A stretch of 64,000 nt of DNA from Pseudomonadota bacterium (GTDB lineage Bacteria; Campylobacterota; Campylobacteria; Campylobacterales; Sulfurospirillaceae), in NCBI GenBank assembly GCA_017860615.1, contig JAGDMU010000001.1, positions 186,001-250,000 of the forward strand, given 5' to 3'. Position 1 is the first letter of the stretch, and every line of letters begins with the position of its first letter. The position numbers were made by a program, and so were the translations under genes. This document shows positions 33,937 to 43,278 of this stretch, one piece after another. The notes below the pieces were generated by a model. It made no database searches and was not told the DNA's origin. It saw only the letters and a program-made list of their open reading frames with translations.

Positions 33937-34371
33937 TTACTCGTAAAAATGTTTGGCTTGAACGATCTCAATGTTCTTGGCTTGCAATGCAGCAATAGCA
34001 TCGTTGAAGCGATCTTTGTCAACACTGAAGATAAAAATACCTGTACTTGCCTCGTAGAAACTGTATGTGTAAAGAATGTTAATACCAGCCTCAGAGAGCG
34101 CACTCACAGCCTTGTCGAAGCTTCCTACAACGTCTTCGATCTTCACACCAAAAACATCGGTAAAGCGCACGCTAAAGCCTTCATCTTCAAGCACGGTTTT
34201 GGCTTTTTCAGGATTGTCCACGATGGTGCGAACCAAACCAAAGTCGGTTGAATCCGCGAGTAAAATCGACTTGATAGAGATGCCATTTTTGGAGAGAATG
34301 TGCGTCAGCACGGAAAGCTCACCTGCCTTATTTTCTAAAAAAATCGTTAGTTGTTTGATGTTGCATTTCAT
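33937..34371 (-). CDS. tandem ACT-domain protein
   Basis: 144 residues with two ACT repeats: QLTIFLENKAGELSVLTHIL and, near residue 72, IEDVVGSFDKAVSALSEAGINILYTYSF. ACT pairs bind amino acids and regulate enzymes. It is placed between two PaaK genes (overlap of one base with the upstream stop, 3 bp to the next), suggesting it senses an aromatic amino acid for this operon. Confidence 0.88.
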   Translation of the reverse strand: MKCNIKQLTIFLENKAGELSVLTHILSKNGISIKSILLADSTDFGLVRTIVDNPEKAKTVLEDEGFSVRFTDVFGVKIEDVVGSFDKAVSALSEAGINILYTYSFYEASTGIFIFSVDKDRFNDAIAALQAKNIEIVQAKHFYE

Positions 34372-35669
34372 TAAAGACTCCTTTTGTCGATGACGCGGAC
34401 GGCTTTGCCGACACTGCGCTCTATGGTTCGTGGCTCAACGAGTTTTATATCTGCGTTAATGTAGAGGTTGTTGAGCAGTTCGTGTTGGATTTTTTTCTTC
34501 AAGGCTTCGAGTTGCCCGATGCTATCTAATGGCATATCTTCGGTCACTTCTACCATGATCTCGAGTTTATCGAGGTAGCCTTTTTTATCGGCGATGATTT
34601 GGTAGTTAAGCGTGATGCCTTGGATGTTGGAGAGCACGTGTTCTACTTGTGATGGGAAGACATTGACGCCATTAACGATGAGCATGTCATCGACACGTCC
34701 CATAACGCTTTTCATACGTACGTGTGTGCGTCCGCAACGGCAGGGTGTTCTATCTAAAGCGGTGATGTCACCTGTTCGGTAGCGGATGATAGGAAACGCC
34801 TGCTTGGTAAGGCTGGTGATAACGAGCTCACCTTTTTCGCCATATGGCAGAACTTCAAGCGTTTTTGGGTCGATGATCTCAGGGTAAAAGTGGTCTTCAA
34901 AGATATGGAGGTCTTTGCTCTCAAAACAATTGCTCGACACACCAGGGCCTATGATCTCAGAAAGCCCGTAAATCTCACAGTAGTGAATGCCCCAAACACG
35001 GGCTACTTCTTCTTTAAGTCCTAGACTGGTTGGCTCAGCGCCAAAGATACCGCATTTGAGTTTGAAATCGTTTTGGATGTCATAGCCCTCAGAGATAGCC
35101 GCTTCTGCCATATGGAGTGCAAAAGAGGGTGTCGAAGTAAGGACGGTTGCTTCAAAGTCTTTCATCAGCATGAGTTGGCGTGACGTAAAACCACCAGAAC
35201 TAGGTACAACGGTAGCGCCCACAGTTTCCGCACCATAGTGAAGTCCTAGACCGCCTGTAAAAAGACCGTAGCCATAAGCGTTATGCGCGGTATCTTCACT
35301 GGTGACACCTGCCATCGTAAAGACACGCGCCATGACTTCATTCCATGTATCAAGGTCTGCTTTAGTGTAGCCAACAACGGTTGGTTTTCCCGTAGTTCCG
35401 CTACTGCTATGCACACGCACAACCGCATCTTTTTTGACGGCAAACAACCCAAAGGGGTAGTTGTCACGTAAGTCTTGTTTTTTGGTAAATGGCAATTTTG
35501 CAATGTCATCGATGGATGTAATATCCGCAGGTGTGATGCCAAGTTCTGCAAATTTCTTTTGGTAAAATGGTACATTGGCATAGACGCGTGCAACGGTGTC
35601 TTGAAGCCTTTGTGTTTGAAGTTCGCTGAGTTTATGACGAGGGAGTGTCTCTTCTTTTGACCAGATCAT
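34371..35669 (-). CDS. paaK: phenylacetate-CoA ligase, copy 1
   Basis: 432 residues, the same length as copy 2 and highly similar throughout, for example [16 protein letters not shown] and [19 protein letters not shown]. Differences cluster in the substrate region, so the paralogues may prefer different aryl acids. Overlaps the oxidoreductase beta gene by 4 bp and the ACT gene by one base, so it is firmly part of the operon. Confidence 0.93.
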   Translation of the reverse strand: MIWSKEETLPRHKLSELQTQRLQDTVARVYANVPFYQKKFAELGITPADITSIDDIAKLPFTKKQDLRDNYPFGLFAVKKDAVVRVHSSSGTTGKPTVVGYTKADLDTWNEVMARVFTMAGVTSEDTAHNAYGYGLFTGGLGLHYGAETVGATVVPSSGGFTSRQLMLMKDFEATVLTSTPSFALHMAEAAISEGYDIQNDFKLKCGIFGAEPTSLGLKEEVARVWGIHYCEIYGLSEIIGPGVSSNCFESKDLHIFEDHFYPEIIDPKTLEVLPYGEKGELVITSLTKQAFPIIRYRTGDITALDRTPCRCGRTHVRMKSVMGRVDDMLIVNGVNVFPSQVEHVLSNIQGITLNYQIIADKKGYLDKLEIMVEVTEDMPLDSIGQLEALKKKIQHELLNNLYINADIKLVEPRTIERSVGKAVRVIDKRSL

Positions 35670-36202
35670 TTCACACCCTTTGCATCGTTAATGCCTTGAT
35701 GAAGTACGGCAATGTTTTGCTCGGCTACTTTAGCATTCATCAGGGTAATCGCCTCTTCAATCTCTTTTTCAGAAAATGGAAAATGAGGATCAAGCGCGAG
35801 AGTAGCTCCTAGCATATAGACGTTTAGCGCATCTATAGGAAACTCTTTGGCTTTCGCTTTTTTGAAAGCATCGATGGTATGTGTTTCAAAGTCAACTTTT
35901 GGGAATTTTTTAGTTGCGTTAACAACAATCGTTCCTCTCTCTTTGTTCAGGTATTGAATGTTACGAAGCGCTTCATTGCCCTCTAATGCGATGAGAAGAT
36001 CTGCTTGTCCCTCATCGATGGCAGGAGCGTAAAAATCGCCAATTTTGACATAACAAGAAACGGAGCCACCACGTTGACTCATACCATGATTTTCTGTGCC
36101 TAAACATTTTTGGTTTTTAATAGCAGAAGCGATACTTAAAACTTTAACCAAGAAAACAGCACCTTGACCACCGATACCTGCGATAACAATTTGATATTTC
36201 AT
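35666..36202 (-). CDS. iorB: indolepyruvate:ferredoxin oxidoreductase, beta subunit
   Basis: 178 residues. [20 protein letters not shown] and the [21 protein letters not shown] stretch are typical of the gamma-type subunit of 2-oxoacid:ferredoxin oxidoreductases. Together with the large subunit 2 bp upstream it decarboxylates aryl pyruvates, from Phe, Tyr and Trp, to aryl-acetyl-CoA. Confidence 0.93.
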   Translation of the reverse strand: MKYQIVIAGIGGQGAVFLVKVLSIASAIKNQKCLGTENHGMSQRGGSVSCYVKIGDFYAPAIDEGQADLLIALEGNEALRNIQYLNKERGTIVVNATKKFPKVDFETHTIDAFKKAKAKEFPIDALNVYMLGATLALDPHFPFSEKEIEEAITLMNAKVAEQNIAVLHQGINDAKGVK

Positions 36203-36204
36203 GG

Positions 36205-38016
36205 TTATTTCTCCTCTATTTTTACAAATGCATCGGTTGGACAGACAACATCAAGACACGCGCTACAGCCTGCACATAAGAAGAGGTCGATTTCCATTTT
36301 GCCTGCTTCGTTGTAGTGCATTGGTGGGCATTTGTAGTTGGTGATACACGAATCACACGCGACACATTTTTCTTCGTCAACTTCCACGCTCACTTTGCCT
36401 AGACGTCCTTTTGCGTTTTCTTTATCGAGCACACAAAATTCTCTCACGACCGCAACAACTGGCGTTGTAGCCGTTTTATAGGCTTCTTGAAGCGATTTCA
36501 TAAAGTCAACGATTTTGTTTAGGTCTGGCTCGTAGATGTACTCATGACACGTTAGTCCACATCCTTCAACGATGCGCTTGATGTCGATTTGATGAGGATT
36601 TGTACGCTCAGGCGTGGTTTGACGTCCTGTCATCGCCGTGGTGGAGTTATCTAAAATAACCAAGATAAATTTGTGATTTTGGTAGGCTGCATTGATGAGT
36701 GGTGCAACACCAGAGTGCATAAATGTACTATCACCAATGGTTGCTACAACGGTTTTATCTGGGTCTGAAATACTAAAGCCACTTGCCATTGAAACACTCG
36801 CACCCATACATAAAATGGTATCTATCGCCGCTTGATTGAGGCCAAGCGTGTAACAGCCGATGTCAGAAGTGTAGATAGACTTTTTCTTTTTAAACACTTT
36901 GGTAATGGCATAGTGAACGTCACGGTGTGGACAGCCTGGGCACATGTTTGGTGGACGTTTTGGAAGTTCTTCGGTGTATTTTTCACTTTTATAAGCATGA
37001 CTTGGTGCAATGACTCCTGCATTAGCCAAAGCAGAGAGGACTTTGTCTTTAGAAAATTCATCAATTTGATGTACATGTTTGGTGAGTTTTCCATACAGTT
37101 TTGGAGAGCTTAACTGCTCTTCTATACAAGGATAACTCTCTTCAAAAACGATGACTTTATCGTATTTGACAAATAACGCTTCAAGTTCTTCTTTTGGAAG
37201 AGGGTATGGCATATCGAGTTTTAAAATATCAGCTTTAATGCCTAGTTCTTCTACAGCTTCTCGTACATACCCATCACCCGTTCCACTGGTGAGACAGAGC
37301 ATATTTTCACCTTTAAATGCGTGGGTTTTCGGCTTGATGAGATGATCCCAGTTCCACATTTTAATCGCTTCTAAACGCTCGATTTGCTCTAAGCCTTGTC
37401 TAAATCTACCCGCAGGTGGCACAGCGCCCCAACGAGGGATGTTGCGTTCAAAATCACCTTTATTGGCGGTTACTTTTATCTCATCATCCACATCGCAAAT
37501 CTCTCTTGCATGACTGACACGCATCACAGGACGCAGCATCACGATAGATTCAAATTCGTGTGAGAGCTCAACACCCAATTTCACCATATCGTAGGCTTCT
37601 TGAGGTGTGCTAGGGTCTAACACAGGAATACGTGCAAATTTTGCGAAACTTCGGCTATCTTGTTCGGTTTGTGAAGAGTAAAAACCAGGGTCATCACAGG
37701 AGATAAGGAGCATTGCGCCTTTAAGACCAATGTATGAGGCACTCATTAAAGCATCGCTCGCGACATTAAGCCCCACTTGTTTCATCGTAGCACAGGTACG
37801 TTTGCCCGAAATGGCTCCAGCATAGGCTACTTCAAAACCGACTTTTTCATTGGTAGCCCATTGTGCATAGGCTTCAAGTTTGTTTTTATCTCGAAATTTT
37901 TGGAAATTTCCCAAAATTTCACTTGAAGGCGTTCCTGGGTAGCCTGAAACCATATCAACCCCTGCGTGAATCAAACCAAGGGCGATGGCATCATTTCCCA
38001 TCAAAATCTGTTTCAT
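36205..38016 (-). CDS. iorA: indolepyruvate:ferredoxin oxidoreductase, alpha subunit
   Basis: 603 residues. GNDAIALGLIHAGVDMVSGYPGTPSSEIL starts the pyrimidine-binding domain; GDSTFMHSGVAPLINAAY is the thiamine diphosphate region; the C-terminal tail has CVACDSCITNYKCPP and CAGCSACLDVVCP for two [4Fe-4S] clusters. This is the standard IorA architecture and length. First gene of the operon with iorB, two paaK genes and an ACT protein, which links deamination products of aromatic amino acids to free or CoA-bound aryl acids and reduced ferredoxin. Confidence 0.95.
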   Translation of the reverse strand: MKQILMGNDAIALGLIHAGVDMVSGYPGTPSSEILGNFQKFRDKNKLEAYAQWATNEKVGFEVAYAGAISGKRTCATMKQVGLNVASDALMSASYIGLKGAMLLISCDDPGFYSSQTEQDSRSFAKFARIPVLDPSTPQEAYDMVKLGVELSHEFESIVMLRPVMRVSHAREICDVDDEIKVTANKGDFERNIPRWGAVPPAGRFRQGLEQIERLEAIKMWNWDHLIKPKTHAFKGENMLCLTSGTGDGYVREAVEELGIKADILKLDMPYPLPKEELEALFVKYDKVIVFEESYPCIEEQLSSPKLYGKLTKHVHQIDEFSKDKVLSALANAGVIAPSHAYKSEKYTEELPKRPPNMCPGCPHRDVHYAITKVFKKKKSIYTSDIGCYTLGLNQAAIDTILCMGASVSMASGFSISDPDKTVVATIGDSTFMHSGVAPLINAAYQNHKFILVILDNSTTAMTGRQTTPERTNPHQIDIKRIVEGCGLTCHEYIYEPDLNKIVDFMKSLQEAYKTATTPVVAVVREFCVLDKENAKGRLGKVSVEVDEEKCVACDSCITNYKCPPMHYNEAGKMEIDLFLCAGCSACLDVVCPTDAFVKIEEK

Positions 38017-38232
38017 ATCGTTGTGCTCCGTTGCTGATAGATAGTAATGGTTTAAAGGGTATTGAAACTTACTTTATAAAATACTTATCTAAGCATTAGT
38101 GTCAAAAGTGTTACGCTTAAAGTGAGCATTTTTGAAACTTATAGTTTTTTTACAAACGTTTTAAGATAAAACTAAAGTTTCGTTAAAGCTTTTTATATTA
38201 CTTTTAAGGAACTTTTAAAAGGAAGGGATTGT

Positions 38233-38400
38233 ATGGGAACATTTGATTTGGGCGTAGGAACAGCATTTTGGTTGATGAATGCAAGTGCTCTATTGTGTGT
38301 TATTTACGGTGTTGTCAACTGGAATAAAGACAAAGAAGAGAAGGTATTAAGTACGAAATCTTGGGATAGAGATGAAGCTAGAATCAATAAGGATCTATGA
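38233..38400 (+). CDS. small accessory protein of a sodium:solute symporter
   Basis: 55 residues with one membrane helix (about FWLMNASALLCVIYGVVNW) followed by a charged tail. The start ATG has AAGG upstream and the stop overlaps the start of the symporter gene (ATGA), so the two are coupled. Short one-helix partners of this kind precede SSS-family symporter genes in several proteobacteria. Too short for many gene finders. Confidence 0.75.
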   Translation: MGTFDLGVGTAFWLMNASALLCVIYGVVNWNKDKEEKVLSTKSWDRDEARINKDL

Positions 38401-40040
38401 TGAATATACTTGAAAATATCATCATCATTATTTACTTAGCTGTATTGGGTTATCTCGGGTTTGTGGGATACAAACAGACAAAGAGCTCAGCGGATTATCT
38501 TATAGCAGGAGGCGATACGCATCCTTTTGTCATGGCACTGAGTTATGGTGCTACGTTTATCTCCACTGCTGCGATTGTTGGTTTTGGTGGTGTCGCGGCA
38601 TGGCTTGGAAATTCACTGCTTTGGCTTACCTTTTGTAACATCTTCATCGGTGTCTTTGTCGCTTTTGTCTTTTTGGGTAATCCTACCCGTAAAATGGGCA
38701 TTCGTCTCAATGCACACACCTTTCCTGAACTTTTGGGACGACGTTTTAACTCTAAGTTTATTCAGATGTTTGGCGGTGTTTTGATTACCATCTTTATGCC
38801 TTTGTATACTTCGGCTGTTTTAATTGGTGGAACAGAGTTCTTGGTGGCTTACTTTAAAGTGGACTATCATCTAGCTCTTTTAGTCATGTCCGTTATCGTG
38901 ACAGGGTATGTCTTAGCAGGCGGTCTTAAAGGTGTTATGCTGACCGATGCACTGCAAGGTGTCATTATGTTTGTGGCGATGATGATTCTTTTAGTGATGG
39001 TATTTGACGCTGTGGGTGGTGTTGATGTAGGTTTTACAAAATTAGAACATGTTTGGAATGAAACGGTAGCATCGCTTGGTAGTGTTAATATGAAAGATCT
39101 CAAAGCGGGAAGTCCTGATTTTATGATGAAACTCTCTATGAATTGGGGTTTTCAAGGGTGGAATAAGATGCCAGTTTTCCTCTCTGAGGGATGGCTTTTT
39201 GTGATCACAACGATTACTATGGGCGTTGGCATCGGTGTTTTGGCGCAACCTCAGTTGGTCGTTCGTTTTATGACCGTAAAAAGTAAAAATGAGCTCAATC
39301 GTGCCGTTTTAATTGGGGGTGTTTTTATCATTGCGATGACGGGCATCATCTTTATTGTAGGAGCACTGACTAACGTTTGGTATTATGAGTTTAATGAAGG
39401 TAAAAATGCACTTCAAAGTGCCGGTGGTGTGGGTAAAGTCATTCCCCATTTCATTAATGCGGCAATGCCCAAATGGTTTGCATTCATCTTCTTATTTGCT
39501 TTAATTTCGGCCGCTATGAGTACACTCTCAAGCCAATTTCATGCGATGGGAACGGCCATAGGTCGCGATGTTTTTGAGCAGATTGCAGGAAAACACAACC
39601 CCAATTCACTGTTAATTACCCGCGTTGGTATTATTGTGATGATTGTTATATCAGTATCGTTGGCTTATGTTTTTGATAAACAACCCGCGATTATTGCACG
39701 AAGTACAGCGATCTTTTTTGCACTCTGTGCCAGCATCTTTTTACCAACCTATTTTGGTGGACTTTTTTGGAAGCGTATGACTAAAAAAGGTGCGATTGCC
39801 TCAATGGCAGTTGGTACTGTGGTAACAACATTTTGGTTGTTATTTGTCCACTTTCAAGAAGCAAAAGAGCTTGGAATTTGTAAAATGCTTTTTGGTGTTA
39901 ATACTCTTTTAAGTGGCAAAATTACATTTGTTGATGCGATGATAGTTGCTTTACCACTCTCTGCTTTAACCGCAGTGGTTGTGTCTTTCATGACAAAACC
40001 AGAGAGTCCCGCTTTGATTAAAAAGTGTTTTGAGGATTAG
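38397..40040 (+). CDS. sodium:solute symporter (SSS family)
   Basis: 547 residues with about 13 membrane segments; DYLIAGGDTHPFVMALSYGATFIS is the family's first core segment, and GYVLAGGLKGVMLTDALQGVIMF the fifth. Sodium-coupled uptake of an organic substrate is expected. It is divergent from the aromatic 2-oxoacid/PaaK operon and may supply an aryl acid or amino acid to it; that is inference from position only. Confidence 0.92.
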   Translation: MMNILENIIIIIYLAVLGYLGFVGYKQTKSSADYLIAGGDTHPFVMALSYGATFISTAAIVGFGGVAAWLGNSLLWLTFCNIFIGVFVAFVFLGNPTRKMGIRLNAHTFPELLGRRFNSKFIQMFGGVLITIFMPLYTSAVLIGGTEFLVAYFKVDYHLALLVMSVIVTGYVLAGGLKGVMLTDALQGVIMFVAMMILLVMVFDAVGGVDVGFTKLEHVWNETVASLGSVNMKDLKAGSPDFMMKLSMNWGFQGWNKMPVFLSEGWLFVITTITMGVGIGVLAQPQLVVRFMTVKSKNELNRAVLIGGVFIIAMTGIIFIVGALTNVWYYEFNEGKNALQSAGGVGKVIPHFINAAMPKWFAFIFLFALISAAMSTLSSQFHAMGTAIGRDVFEQIAGKHNPNSLLITRVGIIVMIVISVSLAYVFDKQPAIIARSTAIFFALCASIFLPTYFGGLFWKRMTKKGAIASMAVGTVVTTFWLLFVHFQEAKELGICKMLFGVNTLLSGKITFVDAMIVALPLSALTAVVVSFMTKPESPALIKKCFED

Positions 40041-40052
40041 AAGGCCAGTAGA

Positions 40053-40077
40053 AGAGGGTAATGAATAATTACCCTCT
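40053..40077. terminator. bidirectional terminator between symporter and flagellar genes
   Basis: AGAGGGTAAT and ATTACCCTCT form a perfect 10-bp stem with a 5-base loop, then CTTTTTT a few bases on. The right arm covers the last codons of the flagellar chaperone-like gene. Confidence 0.75.
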
Positions 40078-40326
40078 ATACTCTTTTTTATGCGTTGTAA
40101 CAATGTTTGCAGAAGTTATAAATGCTCTTGTTTTTTTAAGTTTTTCCATAGCATCTTGTGTTTTATGTTTCTCTTTTTCCATAACATTCAAAGCTTCTTT
40201 TATCAATGCTCTTGCACATTTTGCTTCATTAATATCTTTAAATTCAGGCATTTCATAGATTAGTTTACCAATTTTAGCGTGATGCTCTTCTACGATAGCA
40301 ATCGTAAAATTCTCAATCCACGACAT
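40069..40326 (-). CDS. FliT-like small protein, probable flagellar chaperone
   Basis: 85 residues from the ATG at 40326 (overlapping the fliS stop); a second in-frame ATG is four codons upstream. The product is short, helical and charged, with about 45% Lys/Glu/Ala. Position directly after fliD-fliS in the same operon is where fliT sits in many flagellated bacteria. Sequence alone does not prove FliT. Confidence 0.6.
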   Translation of the reverse strand: MSWIENFTIAIVEEHHAKIGKLIYEMPEFKDINEAKCARALIKEALNVMEKEKHKTQDAMEKLKKTRAFITSANIVTTHKKEYRG

Positions 40327-40690
40327 AGTCTGTCTCATCTTTCCATGCTTGCAAAAGCTCTCTAGCTACACTGATGACTTCATCAAGTTTTGCGGTGTCA
40401 TTGTTTTTATTCGCTTCTGTAAGCAATCGCAATTGGTGTGTGTATAAACCACGTAAATAATAGGCAATTTGCCCGCCATCATAATTAAGCGAATGAATAA
40501 GTTCCGCAAAAATCGCAGAAGTGCGATTGATCCAATAGGTTCTTTTTTCAATATTCTTATCTTCAATGGCTTTCTTCGCTTGTGATGCGAAACGTAAAAC
40601 ACCTTCGTATAGCATCTTAATCAACTTTTCAGAAGATTCTATAGAGACATTGTTTTGTGAGTAAGTTGAATATGCTAAATTAGTATACAT
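40313..40690 (-). CDS. fliS: flagellin export chaperone FliS
   Basis: 125 residues. AYSTYSQNNVSIESSEKLIKMLYEGVLRFASQAKKAIED is the FliS signature, with the YxxN and the LIxxLYxG motifs spanning the first 35 residues. It binds flagellin C-termini in the cytoplasm until export. Behind AAGGAA, 19 bp from fliD. Confidence 0.94.
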   Translation of the reverse strand: MYTNLAYSTYSQNNVSIESSEKLIKMLYEGVLRFASQAKKAIEDKNIEKRTYWINRTSAIFAELIHSLNYDGGQIAYYLRGLYTHQLRLLTEANKNNDTAKLDEVISVARELLQAWKDETDYVVD

Positions 40691-40709
40691 CGTGGGTTCC
40701 TTTTATAAA

Positions 40710-42398
40710 TTAACTATCGCTACTTGATTCTGCGGCAATTAAATATGATAATGACTGAAATTGCGTGGTAAGCGTGCTAATGATACTGTCATAAGCTGCA
40801 AAACGTTTCGCCATAATTTCATACTTACTATCCAGCTTTGTTACAGTATTTTCTCTTTGTGTTGTTAACGAATCTTTTTCCTCAGAGAGATAATCTGAAT
40901 AGAGTGATAAAAGACCTGTATCTTCAGTGACATACTCTTTTAAAAGAGCATTAAACTCTGTAAAGATACCTTTGTTTTCAATGCTATGACCATACGTCGT
41001 AGAAGCTTTTAGTCCTAGAGAGGTAAGAACGCTGCTACTGCCTTCTATGATAATATCTTCACCCGTTGCACTTTTTAGAATAATATTGTTGTTGTCTCCA
41101 ACACTGGCGGTTACACCAGATATTCCAGCTGCATTAATGGCATTTTGAAGTGAAAGTGCATTGTCCGCTGCGGTTGCTCCAGCTGTCGTGGTAAATCTCA
41201 CACCTGTATCGTTGATGGTTAGACCACCATAAGTAACATTGAGTGCCCCAGCTGAGAGTGTAGTACCTGTATAAGTTGTTGTATTGTAATCTGTTGAACC
41301 TACAAAGAAGTCTTGTATATCAGCAGGATCATCTTTGATTTTGGTATTAAAGGCATCTTCATCAAATTCTAAGGATCCTGAATCATTCAATGAAATACCG
41401 TAATCTACTAAGCTTCTATTGTCTTCATCAATGGATAAAAGTTGTTTACGAATGGATGCACTAAGATTGGTGAGTTGGCTTACACCTTGAAAGATTCCAG
41501 CAGTGCCAGCTTCACTGTCATACGTTGTTGCTTTTTGAAGATTTGTCATCAAATCGTTATAAGCCGTGACAAGCGTTGTTATTTGTTCTTTAACGTCCGT
41601 CCAATCTTGTTTGATCGAGACGGTTGTGCTTTCCGTACTTTCTTGTACATCATTGAGCGTAATTGTTACACCAACGATCAGATCATCAACGGTATTGGAT
41701 GAGCGGGTAACACTTACACCATTGTATGTAAATGTTGCATCGGTTGCTGTTTGGAGATGATTGTTTGCAACATCGTATCCTAAACTTGTCAATGTCGAAG
41801 CATTATCAGAAGTAATGGTAATGGCATTGTCTGCCCCCGTGTCATCTGATTTGATGATAAGTCGATAAGGATTTGTACCACCTGTATTTAAAATAGAAGC
41901 AGTGACTTTACCATCAAGTTTATCATTGATCATATCGGCAAGCTCGGTAATGGTGGTAGATGAAGTGACTGCAAAGTCATAATCTTTTCCATCTATACTA
42001 AGCGTTAGCGTATCACTTGCACTGGTGAATGTGCTGGTTGCTGATGCAAAGCTTGTACTTTGATAAATATCTTGTTTGGCCAAAGTATCAACACGTAAGG
42101 TAAAATCTTGTACATTTGTACCGCCATCTGCCGTTACCGTTACAGCATCATTAGACACTGTTGTTGTACGTTGAAGATAATAAGTATCATCCGACAAAGC
42201 ACTCGTTGCTGATTTGAGTGTTGAAGCAAGCGAAGTGATGGTTGAAAGATCCGTTTGCTTTGTTGAATTGGTTGTTAATTTTGTATCAATAGGATCAAGT
42301 TGTGCTGCTTCATCGACTTCGCGTAGCTTGTCGATAGTGTCATAGCTAAGCGCACCATCACTACCGAGTCCGAGTGAACTTAGACTGGAAGTTGCCAT
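40710..42398 (-). CDS. fliD: flagellar filament-capping protein FliD (HAP2)
   Basis: 562 residues, rich in Ser, Thr and Asp with no cysteine, as expected for an exported axial protein. The N-terminus SSLGLGSDGALSYDTIDKLREVDE and the C-terminal coiled region (SLTTQRENTVTKLDSKYEIMAKRFAAYDSIIS, roughly residues 510-545) are typical FliD ends. It caps the filament and promotes flagellin folding. Operon order flaG-fliD-fliS-(fliT) on the minus strand. Confidence 0.93.
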   Translation of the reverse strand: MATSSLSSLGLGSDGALSYDTIDKLREVDEAAQLDPIDTKLTTNSTKQTDLSTITSLASTLKSATSALSDDTYYLQRTTTVSNDAVTVTADGGTNVQDFTLRVDTLAKQDIYQSTSFASATSTFTSASDTLTLSIDGKDYDFAVTSSTTITELADMINDKLDGKVTASILNTGGTNPYRLIIKSDDTGADNAITITSDNASTLTSLGYDVANNHLQTATDATFTYNGVSVTRSSNTVDDLIVGVTITLNDVQESTESTTVSIKQDWTDVKEQITTLVTAYNDLMTNLQKATTYDSEAGTAGIFQGVSQLTNLSASIRKQLLSIDEDNRSLVDYGISLNDSGSLEFDEDAFNTKIKDDPADIQDFFVGSTDYNTTTYTGTTLSAGALNVTYGGLTINDTGVRFTTTAGATAADNALSLQNAINAAGISGVTASVGDNNNIILKSATGEDIIIEGSSSVLTSLGLKASTTYGHSIENKGIFTEFNALLKEYVTEDTGLLSLYSDYLSEEKDSLTTQRENTVTKLDSKYEIMAKRFAAYDSIISTLTTQFQSLSYLIAAESSSDS

Positions 42399-42401
42399 TT
42401 T

Positions 42402-42758
42402 CTATCCTTTTTTATCAAATATCATTCCTACGATCTCTTTCATTTTAGCAGAAAGGTCCATTGCTTCTTCTGTAGGAATTTTGCGAATACTTCTACCTGA
42501 GCTTTTTTCCATAACATTGACATACATGAGACTGATCTCATCGTTAAAACCAAAAGAGACATTGGTATCTAAAATATCCATCTGTTCATTGAGTTCTTTC
42601 ACTGTTTGTGTTAAAGCCTTGGCAGTTTCGCTTTGGTTTTGTTGGTTTACTTTTGCTGATTCATTAGATTCATTTACTTGTCTGGTTTGAGCCGTAGTTG
42701 CGACCTTGGGAGTGGTTGCAGTTTCGACTTGCTTGCTCGTTGCGCTAAATACGTCCAT
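42402..42758 (-). CDS. flaG: FlaG family flagellar protein
   Basis: 118 residues from the ATG at 42758, which follows AAGGAGG; open frame upstream is shorter than a useful leader. The C-terminal FGFNDEISLMYVNVMEKSSGRSIRKIPTEEAMDLSAKM segment (about the last 45 residues) is the FlaG signature. FlaG influences filament length in Campylobacter. 3 bp before fliD. Confidence 0.9.
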   Translation of the reverse strand: MDVFSATSKQVETATTPKVATTAQTRQVNESNESAKVNQQNQSETAKALTQTVKELNEQMDILDTNVSFGFNDEISLMYVNVMEKSSGRSIRKIPTEEAMDLSAKMKEIVGMIFDKKG

Positions 42759-42799
42759 AATTGCCCTCCTTGACATTCTCTAATTTTTTTCTATAAACC

Positions 42800-42826
42800 A
42801 GATCGACACATCTTTATTTTTGTTTA
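42800..42826 (-). promoter_or_regulatory. possible sigma28 (FliA) promoter of flaG-fliD-fliS
   Basis: On the minus strand, TAAA (42826-42823), a 17-base spacer, then CGATCT (42805-42800), compared with the FliA pattern TAAA-N15-CGAT. The match is partial and spacing is slightly long. Confidence 0.3.
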
Positions 42827-42915
42827 ATTCTTTAACGGTATTAATCATAGTGCATAGCAAAGAGGATTAAGATTTAGTGTGTTACTATTTCAATTACTAC
42901 ACACAGAGGACTAAG

Positions 42916-43278
42916 ATGAAAATAGCGTTAGTTTGCCAATCATTACTGCTAAGCCGTGCACTTAAAAGTTTTTTAGGAGAGATGATTGTCCCTTACAAAC
43001 AGTGCGATTTTGTTATTAGCGATAAAAAAATTGAGCTTGATAAACCTATTTTTTATATCTCCTCGAACGAAGGCAATTTGGTGATCCCCTTTTCCAAGTC
43101 CTCTCTTCTTATTGAATTAGATAAATTCTTTCAACATCTCTTACTCAGACAAGGTAATGTAGATGACATGATGCCTCAATCTAAAAATGCCCATGCGCTT
43201 GAAGAAAAAATTATGGCATTAACTGAAAAATTTAGAGCCGAGTTGATTCAAACGATTCGAGGCTATTATGGCAATTAA
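42916..43278 (+). CDS. conserved hypothetical protein upstream of rsmD-flgI
   Basis: 120 residues from the ATG at 42916 (GAGGAC just upstream); an ATG at 42877 is in frame but lacks a ribosome site. KIALVCQSLLLSRALKSFLGEMI suggests a receiver-like or nucleotide-binding beta-alpha start; a glutamine/histidine-rich helix is near the end. No family recognised. Overlaps rsmD by 11 bp, so it is co-translated with it and the flagellar genes. Confidence 0.7.
   Translation: MKIALVCQSLLLSRALKSFLGEMIVPYKQCDFVISDKKIELDKPIFYISSNEGNLVIPFSKSSLLIELDKFFQHLLLRQGNVDDMMPQSKNAHALEEKIMALTEKFRAELIQTIRGYYGN

Noticed and set aside
38017-38232. Gap of 216 bp between iorA and the symporter accessory gene
   Set aside because: Contains A/T-rich sequence that must hold divergent promoters, but no element clear enough to place.
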